DNA of 64,000 nucleotides from G963665925 sp963665925 (GCA_963665925.1 OY762511.1:2914001-2978000); one strand, 5' to 3'. Shown: positions 26,092 to 34,886, numbered from the stretch's first letter. Program-made: numbers and translations. Notes: generated from the letters alone by a model not told the origin.

Positions 26092-26901
26092 GTGATAAAA
26101 AAATGGATAGCACTTGGGTTGATTATAATGATGAGTCTAGTGGGGGCGGGATGTCAGAAGGAGCCAGAGGAGAAACCACAGCTGCTCTTTTACATTGGAA
26201 TAACCATGGTCAAGCCCATACATGAGCTCGTAACAGAGTTTGAAGAGGCGTATGACTGTGAAATACAAATAGTTCAGGGAGGATCGCAGGATCTTTATGA
26301 TAGTTTGAAACAGAGCGGTGAAGGCGACCTCTACCTTCCGGGTTCCTATTCATACAGAGAAAAGACACTGGATGAAGGACTTCTTTTAGATGCTGTTTTT
26401 CTAGGCTACAACAAGGCGGCACTGATGGTCAAGGAAGGGAATCCGAAAGGCTTTACCAGTGATTTGACCCAGCTTGCAAATACGGAGAATCGAATCGTGC
26501 TCTGCAACCCGGATAGTGGAAGCATTGGGCGGGAAAGCAAAAAGATTCTTGATAAGTTTGGCAACTTTGATGAAGTCTTTTCAAACTCCATATATCTGAC
26601 GACAGATTCCAGAAATCTTACAGATGCAATAACATCGGGCGACGCCGATATCTGTATTAACTGGTATGCGACTTCTGTCTGGAAGGAAAACAGGGATTTT
26701 GTCGATGCGATTGAAATTGACGAGACCTACGCCTCTAAAAAAATGCTGATTATGAGTCTGCTAAAGAGTTCGAAGTATCCTGAACTGTCACGCGCCTTTT
26801 TGGAATTCGCCTCATCAGAACATGGGAGAGATGTTTTTAAGGCCTATGGCTTTTTAGATGATGCGGATATCAGTGTGATTGATATGGTTGAGTTCAAATG
26901 A
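26092..26901 (+). CDS. Solute-binding lipoprotein, ModA/phosphate-binding-like (269 aa)
   Basis: A lipoprotein signal ends in VGAGC near residue 21. The remainder is a type II periplasmic-binding fold: LLFYIGITMVKPIHELVTEFEEAYDCEIQIVQGGSQDLYDSLKQ, GDLYLPGS, YNKAALMVKEGNPKGFTSDLTQL and DADICINWYATSVW resemble the ModA/SBP_bac_11 family that binds molybdate-like oxyanions. The GTG at 26092 is preferred to the ATG at 26086, because GGGAGG lies one base from the ATG but seven from the GTG. No permease or ATPase follows. The kinase gene overlaps its stop, so it is probably a sensor accessory rather than a transporter subunit. Confidence 0.8.
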   Translation: MIKKWIALGLIIMMSLVGAGCQKEPEEKPQLLFYIGITMVKPIHELVTEFEEAYDCEIQIVQGGSQDLYDSLKQSGEGDLYLPGSYSYREKTLDEGLLLDAVFLGYNKAALMVKEGNPKGFTSDLTQLANTENRIVLCNPDSGSIGRESKKILDKFGNFDEVFSNSIYLTTDSRNLTDAITSGDADICINWYATSVWKENRDFVDAIEIDETYASKKMLIMSLLKSSKYPELSRAFLEFASSEHGRDVFKAYGFLDDADISVIDMVEFK

Positions 26902-29684
26902 TAAGCGAAAAACGCAGTGGTCTACGGAATATGTCGGTGCTGATGCTGGTCATCATTGTGGGATTTGGTGCTCTCGTTTTCAACCATCAAATCATAAACT
27001 CTCTTACCGACAATCTTGACGGTAAAATTGCCAATAATGAAAAGGAAATCATGATTGGGCGCTATATATTGAGTCATCTGCAGGTCATTGAAACGGACTT
27101 TTATGAAATTGCCCTAAGTAAGAATTCGCGTAATTCCCAAATAATCCGCGGAAAAATCGTTATGGAGGTTGAACATCTCAAACAGTCTTTTAGGACTTTG
27201 AAAGAGGGGGGCGAAATTGTTCACCATATCGAGTTGAATCTGGTGGAAAAAACTGAATATGTGGATACGGTTCATTATGAACCGACCGATGATTTCCTTT
27301 ATTCTATTGAAGCGATTGACCTGAATCCAAAACTGGACCAGACTGTTGAAAAGCTCGATGAACTCATTGCGCTGATAGAACGCTATGAAGCAATCAGTCT
27401 TTCTGGAAACACTGAAGCAAAAATTGAAATCGACAATGAACTCGACAATTTTATGAAGGTTATACCACCCCATTTTCTAAGAATGAAGGAAAATGCGAGT
27501 CGGATTATTTATGAAAGCAAAATGCGGACAGACAAGTATGATGTCAAGGTGCTTGACCAGAAATCGAACTTCCTCCGCGTTGAAATACTCATCAGCTTCC
27601 TTCTGACGCTGGTAACCCTTCTTTACGGTTATAAGACACTCAAGGAAATGGTAAATTTGAACACGAGGCTGCAGGACTATGCCTATAGAGCGGAGCAGGC
27701 AAACATCGCAAAGAGTGTATTTGTCGCCAACATGAGTCATGAAATCAGGACGCCCCTCAATGCAATCATTGGGTTTTCTGAACTCATGAATGAATCAGAA
27801 GCTTTGCCAGAGCGTGAACGAGAGTACATAGATATCATTACCCGAAGCGGTCGGTCCCTGCTGGAAATCATCAACAACATTTTGGATCTTTCAAAAATTG
27901 AAAGTGACAATTTTGATTTGGAGTTTGTCAGCTTTGATATTTTAGATTTGTTTGAGGAGCTCATCGAGCTCTATAATATCAAGGCCAAGGAAAAACAAAT
28001 TCAGATTGAGTATGCGCCAGATGTCAATATTCCAAAGTATGTATATGGAGACCCTGTGCGCCTGCGCCAGGTTATAACAAACCTGCTGTCGAATGCCATC
28101 AAATTTTCAGACCGAGGGGGACGCGTCACTTTGGCCGTGGGTGTTCGAAACCGCCAGGAAGAGCGTGTGCGCCTGGATATATCAGTCAAGGATACTGGCA
28201 TTGGCATTACCCAAGAAAATCAGGAAAGAATTTTCAAATCCTTTGAACAGGCAGAGCGTGGAACAACTCGGAAATATGGGGGAACCGGGCTGGGGCTTGC
28301 CATATCGAAAAAAATTGTTGAAGCGTTTGGGTCACGTTTGGAGCTTGAAAGCGATTTTGGAAAGGGCAGTCGTTTTGGCTTTGAAATTGACCTCAAAATA
28401 GACAGTTCAAGCATTGTGGAAAATGATAAGTCACAGTGGGACATGAAATTTGGTGTATGCTGCAAGAATACCATTTATCCGGAACTTAGAGAGCGTATCG
28501 TCCATTATGTCAGTAACTGCGGCAAGACCATTGACGATTTTGCAGTGACGCATTATGAAGATCTGGATGGCATATTTGTCTTTTACAATGATGACATTAT
28601 AAAACGGCTGCGTATTATCAAAGGCATTTATCCGGAGGTTCCCATCATATACGCTGGGGATATCAGCATGCTCAACAGTGTTGAAGCGTCTTATATCAGC
28701 GATGTCATCGATGAACCCCTCTATGGCTCTAAGGTTATGAAAATGCTCTCCAGATATTATTACAAGAAAGTTGAAGGCGAAGAGGACAGTCAGTATCAGT
28801 TTACCGGCAAAGTTATCGTTGCCGAAGACAATAAAATCAACCAGCACCTGATTGATATCCTTTTGAAGAAGTTTGGAATCGAAGCGATGTTTGCGGACAA
28901 TGGTGAAGAGGCTGTATCCATGTATAAGCGGGAGAATCCAGACCTGATTTTTATGGATCTGCATATGCCTGTTCTCGATGGTGCAGAGGCAGTTGCTCAG
29001 ATCAAAGCACTCATTGAGATTGGAGAGAAGGCTACACCGGTTGTTGCTCTGACTGCAGATGTTCTGGGACAATCCCACGAAGACATGCTCGAGCTGGGCT
29101 TTGCTGATTATATTACAAAGCCTGTCATTCTGGAGAACTTTCAGAATGTGCTTGTGAAATTTTTGGAACGGGCTAAAACAAAAACTGTCAGTCCCGCGCA
29201 TGACAAGGAACGTGCACCTTCAGATCACCGCAGCCTGCAAACAGCCCCTCAGGAAACTGTGCATGGGAATAACCAGGATGCAGCGGTGGCGGCACATGAC
29301 ATAATCACGTCTCCTGATCAGAAGACACCGCATGCAACCAGTTCCAGTGATCAGGACCTATACGACCTCACGAAGATAGCGCGGTCCTTGGCACTTGATC
29401 CAGAAGAGCTCCTTGTGATTATCGATCAGTTCTATCTGGAGCTGAACAGTCATTTCACTGCGCTTGAAAAGGCCAAGGAAAGCGGAGACGGCAAAAAACT
29501 AAAACTTGCACTGCACAATTTGAAGGGATCATGCGGAAATCTTCGTTTTTCACAGGCCTACAAGCTGCTGGCTGAAATGGAGATAATAGCTGAGTCGGGG
29601 GCAGTCGAAAATGTGGACCTGAAACACTTGAGGCAGGTTCTGATGGAAGTCAAAGATGGTATTGACCAGGTCATGCTTGCGTAA
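26898..29684 (+). CDS. Membrane hybrid histidine kinase with receiver and Hpt domains (928 aa)
   Basis: Order of parts: membrane helix (residues about 12-33), extracytoplasmic sensor (about 34-225), second helix (about 230-250), HisKA with MSHEIRTPLNAIIG (His281), ATPase domain with NLLSNAIKF and GGTGLGLAISKKI, a degenerate receiver-like stretch (about 515-630), a true receiver with FMDLHMPVLDG (Asp687), a charged linker, and an Hpt domain with HNLKGSCGNLRF (His873). This is a complete His-Asp-His phosphorelay. The ATG overlaps the TGA of the binding-lipoprotein gene, implying a shared stimulus. The final phosphate acceptor is probably the HD-GYP regulator two genes upstream. Confidence 0.92.
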   Translation: MISEKRSGLRNMSVLMLVIIVGFGALVFNHQIINSLTDNLDGKIANNEKEIMIGRYILSHLQVIETDFYEIALSKNSRNSQIIRGKIVMEVEHLKQSFRTLKEGGEIVHHIELNLVEKTEYVDTVHYEPTDDFLYSIEAIDLNPKLDQTVEKLDELIALIERYEAISLSGNTEAKIEIDNELDNFMKVIPPHFLRMKENASRIIYESKMRTDKYDVKVLDQKSNFLRVEILISFLLTLVTLLYGYKTLKEMVNLNTRLQDYAYRAEQANIAKSVFVANMSHEIRTPLNAIIGFSELMNESEALPEREREYIDIITRSGRSLLEIINNILDLSKIESDNFDLEFVSFDILDLFEELIELYNIKAKEKQIQIEYAPDVNIPKYVYGDPVRLRQVITNLLSNAIKFSDRGGRVTLAVGVRNRQEERVRLDISVKDTGIGITQENQERIFKSFEQAERGTTRKYGGTGLGLAISKKIVEAFGSRLELESDFGKGSRFGFEIDLKIDSSSIVENDKSQWDMKFGVCCKNTIYPELRERIVHYVSNCGKTIDDFAVTHYEDLDGIFVFYNDDIIKRLRIIKGIYPEVPIIYAGDISMLNSVEASYISDVIDEPLYGSKVMKMLSRYYYKKVEGEEDSQYQFTGKVIVAEDNKINQHLIDILLKKFGIEAMFADNGEEAVSMYKRENPDLIFMDLHMPVLDGAEAVAQIKALIEIGEKATPVVALTADVLGQSHEDMLELGFADYITKPVILENFQNVLVKFLERAKTKTVSPAHDKERAPSDHRSLQTAPQETVHGNNQDAAVAAHDIITSPDQKTPHATSSSDQDLYDLTKIARSLALDPEELLVIIDQFYLELNSHFTALEKAKESGDGKKLKLALHNLKGSCGNLRFSQAYKLLAEMEIIAESGAVENVDLKHLRQVLMEVKDGIDQVMLA

Positions 29685-29693
29685 ATTTCAAAC

Positions 29694-29709
29694 TGACACG
29701 AGGGTGTCA
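29694..29709 (+). promoter_or_regulatory. Inverted repeat in the DUF2202 gene promoter
   Basis: TGACAC-GAGG-GTGTCA is a perfect six-base inverted repeat about 60 bases upstream of the DUF2202 start, followed by a related CTGTCACA at 29716-29723. It may be an operator, or part of the end of the upstream transcript. Confidence 0.35.
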
Positions 29710-29767
29710 TATATCTGTCACACTTGTCCATTATGATGGGTTTAGAAGATAAGCCAAAGGAGAAAGG

Positions 29768-30355
29768 ATGAGAGTTATGATGAATAGAAAGATGATGCTC
29801 GTTGCAGCGGTTATGCTGATGGTGATGTTATTTGGTACAATGACAGTTTTTGCAGATGAAAGTACTTACGGAGCAACCTCTTTGCAGGAAGCAATTGACA
29901 ACGGCAAAGCAATTACACTGGAAGATATGTTGAATTACGCGATTGAAGATGAATATCATGCAAAGACAGAATATGCGCTCATTATTGATGCTTATGATGC
30001 ACCACGAACATTTACCAACATCATTAAAGCTGAAGAGAGACATATTCAGTGGCTGCTCCCACTTTTCCAAGCTTACGGCATTGATGTGCCGGAAGATGTC
30101 AGTGCAGATTTTGTTGTCCTTCCAGAGAGTCTGACCGCTGCATATGAAATCGGTGTAGAAGCGGAGATCTTGAACATTGATATGTACAATGTGTTCTTAG
30201 AGCAAGATTTGCCTCAGGATGTTGAACAGGTCTTTACAGCACTTCGAAACGCATCTGAAAATCACTTGAAAGCATTTGAAAGGAAAACTGGCAGCTTTGC
30301 ACCGGCCGGTCAAGCTGGGCGAAATGGTGGCAATGGGTTCGGAAGAAATCGTTAA
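29768..30355 (+). CDS. Secreted DUF2202 ferritin-like-fold protein (195 aa)
   Basis: A signal peptide occupies residues 1-29 (hydrophobic MMLVAAVMLMVMLFGTMTVFA). The mature part matches the DUF2202 family: LEDMLNYAIEDEYHAKTEYALIIDAY, FTNIIKAEERHIQWLLPLFQAYGI, GVEAEILNIDMYNVFL and ASENHLKAFERKTG. Glutamates and histidines recur in E...H and E-x2-H pairs as in ferritin-like diiron proteins. The tail GRNGGNGFGRNR resembles that of the secreted protein at 316-816. A terminator follows. The role is unknown, possibly metal or redox chemistry outside the cell. Confidence 0.85.
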   Translation: MRVMMNRKMMLVAAVMLMVMLFGTMTVFADESTYGATSLQEAIDNGKAITLEDMLNYAIEDEYHAKTEYALIIDAYDAPRTFTNIIKAEERHIQWLLPLFQAYGIDVPEDVSADFVVLPESLTAAYEIGVEAEILNIDMYNVFLEQDLPQDVEQVFTALRNASENHLKAFERKTGSFAPAGQAGRNGGNGFGRNR

Positions 30356-30388
30356 GCCAGTCTAGAGGTGCATAAAAATAATTTTTAC

Positions 30389-30424
30389 AAGCATGCGTTT
30401 GGACTAACCAAATGCATGCTTTTT
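30389..30424 (+). terminator. Intrinsic terminator of the DUF2202 gene
   Basis: AAGCATGCGTTTGG pairs with CCAAATGCATGCTT across five bases, then TTTT. Confidence 0.85.
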
Positions 30425-30469
30425 ATGTACAATTGGAGTTGACAGGCAGAATAGTGGAGGGGGATTTTG

Positions 30470-30997
30470 ATGAAAAGTGCAATGAAACGAATTAAGGAAG
30501 AAATTCCAGATGCAATTATTGACTTGCGTTATATGACGGAAAACAATTTCATGGGTGAGAAGATGTATGAAAGACCATATGATTACTTGCGCAGCGGAAC
30601 ACTTGATAAACTCAAGGTAGCTGCACGTCAACTACGGGATGCGGGTTACCGGGTAATCATATGGGATGCTTACAGGCCGCTTGAGGTACAATGGAGATTT
30701 TGGAATAAGATTCAGGATGAACGGTTTATTGCCCATCCCAAGAAGGGGTCGTCCCATAACCGTGGATGTGCAGTGGACCTGACCCTGGCATCCCTTGAAG
30801 GTGAGGAACTGAAAATGCCAACGGCTTTCGATGCCTTTGATGACCAGGCACGTTCGGATCGTTTTGATCCAGACGCAGGTGTGGCCCTGCGACTCAAGCT
30901 CCTGCAAAAGGCTATGAAAGATGCGGGTTTTCAAACAATACCGGACGAGTGGTGGCATTTTACAGATACAGATTGGAATTGTTATAAAATTGAATAG
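30470..30997 (+). CDS. D-alanyl-D-alanine dipeptidase, VanX/DdpX family (175 aa)
   Basis: The zinc-peptidase motif S-x-H-x2-G-x-A-x-D appears as SSHNRGCAVDLT near residue 95, and the catalytic Glu with the third zinc ligand in DEWWHF near 159. The N-terminal IIDLRYMTENNFMG and YRVIIWDAYRP strands are typical. The length fits the family (about 180-200). ATG 30470 has GGAGGGGG upstream; a TTG three bases before is unlikely. No vanA/vanH genes are near, so a role in recycling cell-wall D-Ala-D-Ala or peptide use is more likely than glycopeptide resistance. Confidence 0.9.
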   Translation: MKSAMKRIKEEIPDAIIDLRYMTENNFMGEKMYERPYDYLRSGTLDKLKVAARQLRDAGYRVIIWDAYRPLEVQWRFWNKIQDERFIAHPKKGSSHNRGCAVDLTLASLEGEELKMPTAFDAFDDQARSDRFDPDAGVALRLKLLQKAMKDAGFQTIPDEWWHFTDTDWNCYKIE

Positions 30998-31219
30998 AAT
31001 AAAAGTGCATCTTGCACTTTGAAGATGATTTTATATTTTGATTTCGCAATTTATAAAGTAAAATCAATACACGATTTCGTTTGGCAAAACGTGATATACT
31101 GGGTATGGTAATTTTTTAAACCCAGATGGCAAAAAAATATCATATTTATAGCATATGCAGAATGGGGATAACGATTTCATCGATATTCTGATAATATATT
31201 GGTTAGAGGGGGGTATTCT

Positions 31220-32443
31220 ATGGCAAACATAAGGCTGGAGCATCTTGTTGATTCAGGCGTTTTTCAAGGTATTCTGGACAATTTTAGCAAGGTTACTGGA
31301 ATTGCGGTTGTTGCTGTAAATTACAGGGGGGAACCGATTACTCAATATACAAATTTTACGGATTTTTGTTTTGAATTCAGAAAGAATGGAAACTGCAGAG
31401 CAAAATGTTTTCAGTCCGATGCCCACGGTGGCGTGGAAGCGGCAAGAAGCGGAAAACCTTACATATATAAATGTCATTCTGGACTGACGGATTTTGCAGT
31501 GCCCATCATTGACAATGGGCAGTATCTTGGAGCAATACTTGCTGGACAGGTGAAGGTTCTCGATTATGAGTATCCAGACATCAATACGACCATTGATCCT
31601 TATGTGGAAAGTGTGCTGAATCAATCGGAGCTCATGGTTCTCCATCGGAAGGTTCCGACCATAACACGAGAACAGCTTGAGAATGCGAGTGAGCTTCTTT
31701 TTCTCATGGCAAACTACATTGTAGAGAAGGCTATGCGTTCACACGTTCAAGAAGAGCTTAACGAAAAGAACGAAAGACTCATTCAGTCGATGAAGCAAAG
31801 GATGGAGCTTGAAAAGAACCTGCAGGAGTCTGAACTCAGGCTGCTTCAGTCTCAGGTGAATCCGCATTTTCTCTTTAACGTGCTCAACACGATACATAGT
31901 CTTGCAATGATTGAATCTGCGCCAAAAACCAGCGATATGGTCTGCAATCTTTCAGAAATGCTGCGCTATACCATTCAAAATAAGATGCACCATCTGGTGA
32001 CACTTGAAGAGGAAGTGGAATATACGCAAAAATACATGTCAATCCAGCAGGCTCGAGTTGGTGACATGATTCAGTTCAACATAGACATACCGGAAAAGCT
32101 CTACGGAACCAAGCTGCCTTTTATGGTCATTCAGCCGTTTGTCTCGAATGCCATCAACCATGGGCTATTTGGTTATCGAGAAGAGGGTGAAATAAGGGTG
32201 TGGGCTGAAAAGAACGGAAAAGACTGTCTACTTCATATTTCTGACAATGGAGTAGGCATGTCAGAAAGCACCCTTGACCGTATAAGAAAAGGCGAGCGGT
32301 GCTCGGAGGGGTCAAAATCGACGGGCATCGGCATTTACAATACAAACAGGCGACTGGTCCATCTTTTTGGAGAAGAATATACTTTGGATGTGAACAGCAA
32401 GGCGGGTGTAGGCACTAAAATTACGATCAGACTGCCGCGGTAA
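31220..32443 (+). CDS. PocR-domain sensor histidine kinase, LytS/YpdA-type (407 aa)
   Basis: Residues about 10-175 form a PocR sensory domain, with FSKVTGIAVVAVNYRGEPIT, C-x-F-x(7)-C-x3-C around residues 52-64 and GKPYIYKCHSGLTDFAVPI. Such domains are thought to bind small hydrocarbon derivatives such as propanediol. A coiled coil follows, then the His_kinase family domain with QVNPHFLFNVLNTI (His about 221) and an ATPase domain with DNGVGMS and STGIGIYNTNRRL. No membrane helix is present. ATG 31220 follows GAGGGGGGTATTCT. It pairs with the AraC-type regulator 23 bases downstream and precedes the pdu operon, so it is the likely diol sensor. Confidence 0.92.
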   Translation: MANIRLEHLVDSGVFQGILDNFSKVTGIAVVAVNYRGEPITQYTNFTDFCFEFRKNGNCRAKCFQSDAHGGVEAARSGKPYIYKCHSGLTDFAVPIIDNGQYLGAILAGQVKVLDYEYPDINTTIDPYVESVLNQSELMVLHRKVPTITREQLENASELLFLMANYIVEKAMRSHVQEELNEKNERLIQSMKQRMELEKNLQESELRLLQSQVNPHFLFNVLNTIHSLAMIESAPKTSDMVCNLSEMLRYTIQNKMHHLVTLEEEVEYTQKYMSIQQARVGDMIQFNIDIPEKLYGTKLPFMVIQPFVSNAINHGLFGYREEGEIRVWAEKNGKDCLLHISDNGVGMSESTLDRIRKGERCSEGSKSTGIGIYNTNRRLVHLFGEEYTLDVNSKAGVGTKITIRLPR

Positions 32444-32466
32444 GTGACAAAGGGAGGCTACGGGAT

Positions 32467-33549
32467 TTGTACAATTTGCTTATAGTAGATGATGAACGGT
32501 TGGAAAGAATAGCGCTGAAGATGTATTTTGAAGAGAATATCGACGCTTGCCAGGTGTGTCACGAAGCGAAGAATGGTCATGAAGCCCTGGAGCTCATTGC
32601 TAAAAACGCATATGATATTGTCCTTATGGATATACGCATGCCAGGTGAAGATGGGCTTGTCATTGCCAAACAGGTCAAGAAAGACCATCCGGAAACGGCA
32701 GTGATCATGCTGACGGCTTACGCGGAGTTCGACTATGCCCAGCGTGCGGTTAAAATCCATGCCGATGACTATCTGTTAAAACCGAGCCGTCCTGAAACCA
32801 TAGCAGGCACTATTTCGAATGTGCTTTCAAAGCGCAAGGCGACAGTAGAAAAGCCACAGCATTCTCCACAAGCGGAAGCCTTCGTGAAGGAACTGATTTC
32901 AGCGCATTATCTTGAATCGTGTATTTCCTTTGACAAGTACATCGAAACGAGAACTGGGAAAATGGAAGTTCAAAAGGCAGATATAAAGCTCATTCTTGAA
33001 GGTTTCTTGAGATTGGTTGAGCACTATGAGCTCGATATGAATGAAGCGAATGTGGAAAAAATAAAGAATATCAAGCATTTTTATCATGATAACGCAATTT
33101 TTTATAACTATGTTCATGAAATCATGTCTGACCTCTTTTATGAGATCATTGAAAAGAAGCTTTGTCGTCATAGCCGGGAAATCGATTTCGCCCTCGATTA
33201 TATTGAATATAAGCTGAAGAACAAGCTGTCACTTGATATGATTGCAAAATACATGAATATCTCATCCCAGTACTTCAGCAGATATTTCAAGAAGGAGATT
33301 GGAATCACCTTTGTTCAGTATCTGTCTGAACGACGTATTGCACTGGCTCAAAAGGAAATCATGTACACAGACAAATCCTTCGGAGACATTGCCTTCGAGC
33401 TTTGTTTCAATGAAGCCAATTACTTTTCAAAGGTCTTCAAGAAACATACCGACATGACACCGAGCGAGTTCAAGGACAATATCCAGCTTGGACTGCGTGA
33501 CACAGGCGGACAAAATCAGTATGTGGTAAGCAGGTCATGGATGATCTGA
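32467..33549 (+). CDS. AraC-type response regulator, likely activator of the pdu operon (360 aa)
   Basis: An N-terminal receiver with VDDE, phosphoacceptor Asp55 (VLMDIRMPGEDG) and KPSRPE near 105, a middle helical region, and a C-terminal AraC/XylS domain with two helix-turn-helix units (LSLDMIAKYMNISSQYFSRYFK and FGDIAFELCFNEANYFSKVFKKHTDMTPSEF, about 255-345). The start is TTG at 32467, with GGGAGG upstream; no better ATG exists. With the PocR kinase it forms a two-component version of the single-protein PocR activator known from enteric pdu loci. Confidence 0.92.
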   Translation: MYNLLIVDDERLERIALKMYFEENIDACQVCHEAKNGHEALELIAKNAYDIVLMDIRMPGEDGLVIAKQVKKDHPETAVIMLTAYAEFDYAQRAVKIHADDYLLKPSRPETIAGTISNVLSKRKATVEKPQHSPQAEAFVKELISAHYLESCISFDKYIETRTGKMEVQKADIKLILEGFLRLVEHYELDMNEANVEKIKNIKHFYHDNAIFYNYVHEIMSDLFYEIIEKKLCRHSREIDFALDYIEYKLKNKLSLDMIAKYMNISSQYFSRYFKKEIGITFVQYLSERRIALAQKEIMYTDKSFGDIAFELCFNEANYFSKVFKKHTDMTPSEFKDNIQLGLRDTGGQNQYVVSRSWMI

Positions 33550-33639
33550 TATGGGGAACACTATCAGAAGATATCAAAAAAGTATCACATGAAAAAGTAC
33601 GTCCGACAAATATATATCATAATTTAAACTCTAAATATT

Positions 33640-33663
33640 ACAGCCTTATGGGCTGTTTTTTTT
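33640..33663 (+). terminator. Intrinsic terminator between the regulator pair and pduA
   Basis: ACAGCC-TTATG-GGCTGT is followed directly by a run of eight T. It separates the regulatory transcript from the pdu structural operon, which therefore needs its own promoter in the remaining 86 bases or anti-termination. Confidence 0.8.
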
Positions 33664-33749
33664 ATGATTATATCAGTGAGATACGTGCTTGAGTTTACCT
33701 CGGCATGATTAAAGCAAGATATTAAATACTTTTTTGAAGGAGGGTCCAA

Positions 33750-34061
33750 ATGACACAAGAAGCACTCGGCATGATTGAAACAAAAGGTTTGGTTGGTGCT
33801 GTTGAAGGTGCTGACGCTATGGTTAAAGCGGCAAATGTCAAACTGATCGGTTATGAAAAAATCGGTTCAGGCCTTGTAACTGTAATGGTTAGAGGCGATG
33901 TTGGTGCAGTGAAGGCTGCTACTGACGCAGGTGCAGCAGCGGCTGAACGCGTTGGCGAGGTTGTTTCAGTTCACGTAATCCCAAGACCGCATCGAGATGT
34001 GGAAAACGTTTTGTTGTCTAAAGTAGTCATTGAATCGAACCAAGTGGAAGAGAAGGAGTAG
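33750..34061 (+). CDS. pduA: Hexameric BMC-H shell protein PduA (103 aa)
   Basis: A single BMC domain (residues about 5-88), with ALGMIETKGLVGAVEGADAMVKAANVKLIGYEKIGSGLVTVMVRGDVGAVKAA and the C-terminal VHVIPRPH. It forms hexamers whose pores pass propanediol and products through the microcompartment facets. The first 88 residues are nearly the same as PduJ at 40608, but this copy has a 15-residue charged tail (SNQVEEKE). GGAGGGTCC precedes the ATG. It is first in the structural operon, ten bases before pduB. Confidence 0.95.
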   Translation: MTQEALGMIETKGLVGAVEGADAMVKAANVKLIGYEKIGSGLVTVMVRGDVGAVKAATDAGAAAAERVGEVVSVHVIPRPHRDVENVLLSKVVIESNQVEEKE

Positions 34062-34071
34062 GAGGTAAATC

Positions 34072-34869
34072 ATGCAAGATAATTTGATGGAAAAGGTAAT
34101 GGAAGAGGTAATGAAAAAACTGGAAGTTCCTGCTGAAACTGCTAAAGCAGATGCTCCTGCACCAAGCTTCTCTGCAGCTGGCTGCAAGATGACAGAATTT
34201 GTTGGAACAGCAATTGGGGAGACAATTGGTCTTGTAATTGCAAATGTTGACCACACGCTTCATGAGTTTATGAAATTGGATAAAAAATATCGATCAATCG
34301 GTATCGTAGGCGCACGTACAGGTGCGGGCCCTCACATTCTGGCAGCTGATGAGGCTGTTAAAGCTACAAACTCAGAAATTATCTCTATTGAGCTTCCTAG
34401 AGATACACAAGGTGGCGCAGGCCATGGTTCTTTGATCATATTTGGTGCGGAAGATGTTTCGGATGCACGTCGTGCTGTTGAAGTTTGTCTAAAAGAACTG
34501 GACAGAACTTTCGGTGACGTTTATGCGAATGCAGCGGGTCACATCGAGCTTCAATACACAGCGAGAGCTTCTTACGCTTGTAACAAAGCATGGGGCGCAC
34601 CGCTAGGCAAAGCATTCGGCGTTATTGTAGGCGCACCTGCAGCGATCGGTGTCATGATTTGCGATACTGCTGTAAAAGCAGCTAATGTGGATATCATTGG
34701 ATACGCTTCACCTTCTACAACATCTTACTCGAATGAATCAATCCTGTTTATCAGCGGCGATTCAGGCGCTGTAAGACAAGCGGTTCTGGCAGCAAGAGAA
34801 GTAGGCGTTAAGCTTCTTGAAGCTCTTGGCGGCGAACCTGCACCTTCAGTAACAACACCATACATTTAA
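34072..34869 (+). CDS. pduB: Trimeric tandem-BMC shell protein PduB (265 aa)
   Basis: Two permuted BMC domains (about residues 40-145 and 155-255), with FVGTAIGETIGLVIANVDHTLHEFMKL and the repeated GSLIIFGAEDVSDARRAVE / ILFISGDSGAVRQAVLA elements. This is the EtuB/PduB type of BMC-T. Its N-terminal extension (DNLMEKVMEEVMKKLEV) is an amphipathic helix, corresponding to the PduB segment that ties the enzyme core to the shell. Both the BMC domains and their order fit the family length of about 270. Confidence 0.95.
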   Translation: MQDNLMEKVMEEVMKKLEVPAETAKADAPAPSFSAAGCKMTEFVGTAIGETIGLVIANVDHTLHEFMKLDKKYRSIGIVGARTGAGPHILAADEAVKATNSEIISIELPRDTQGGAGHGSLIIFGAEDVSDARRAVEVCLKELDRTFGDVYANAAGHIELQYTARASYACNKAWGAPLGKAFGVIVGAPAAIGVMICDTAVKAANVDIIGYASPSTTSYSNESILFISGDSGAVRQAVLAAREVGVKLLEALGGEPAPSVTTPYI

Positions 34870-34886
34870 GATAGAGGAGGATTCCA

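Noticed and set aside
30470..30997. Glycopeptide resistance locus (vanX)
   Set aside because: Only the dipeptidase is present. vanH, vanA and vanRS genes are not nearby.
33550..33749. Cobalamin riboswitch before pduA
   Set aside because: The 200-base gap holds a terminator but I could not find the B12-box or a riboswitch-sized fold.
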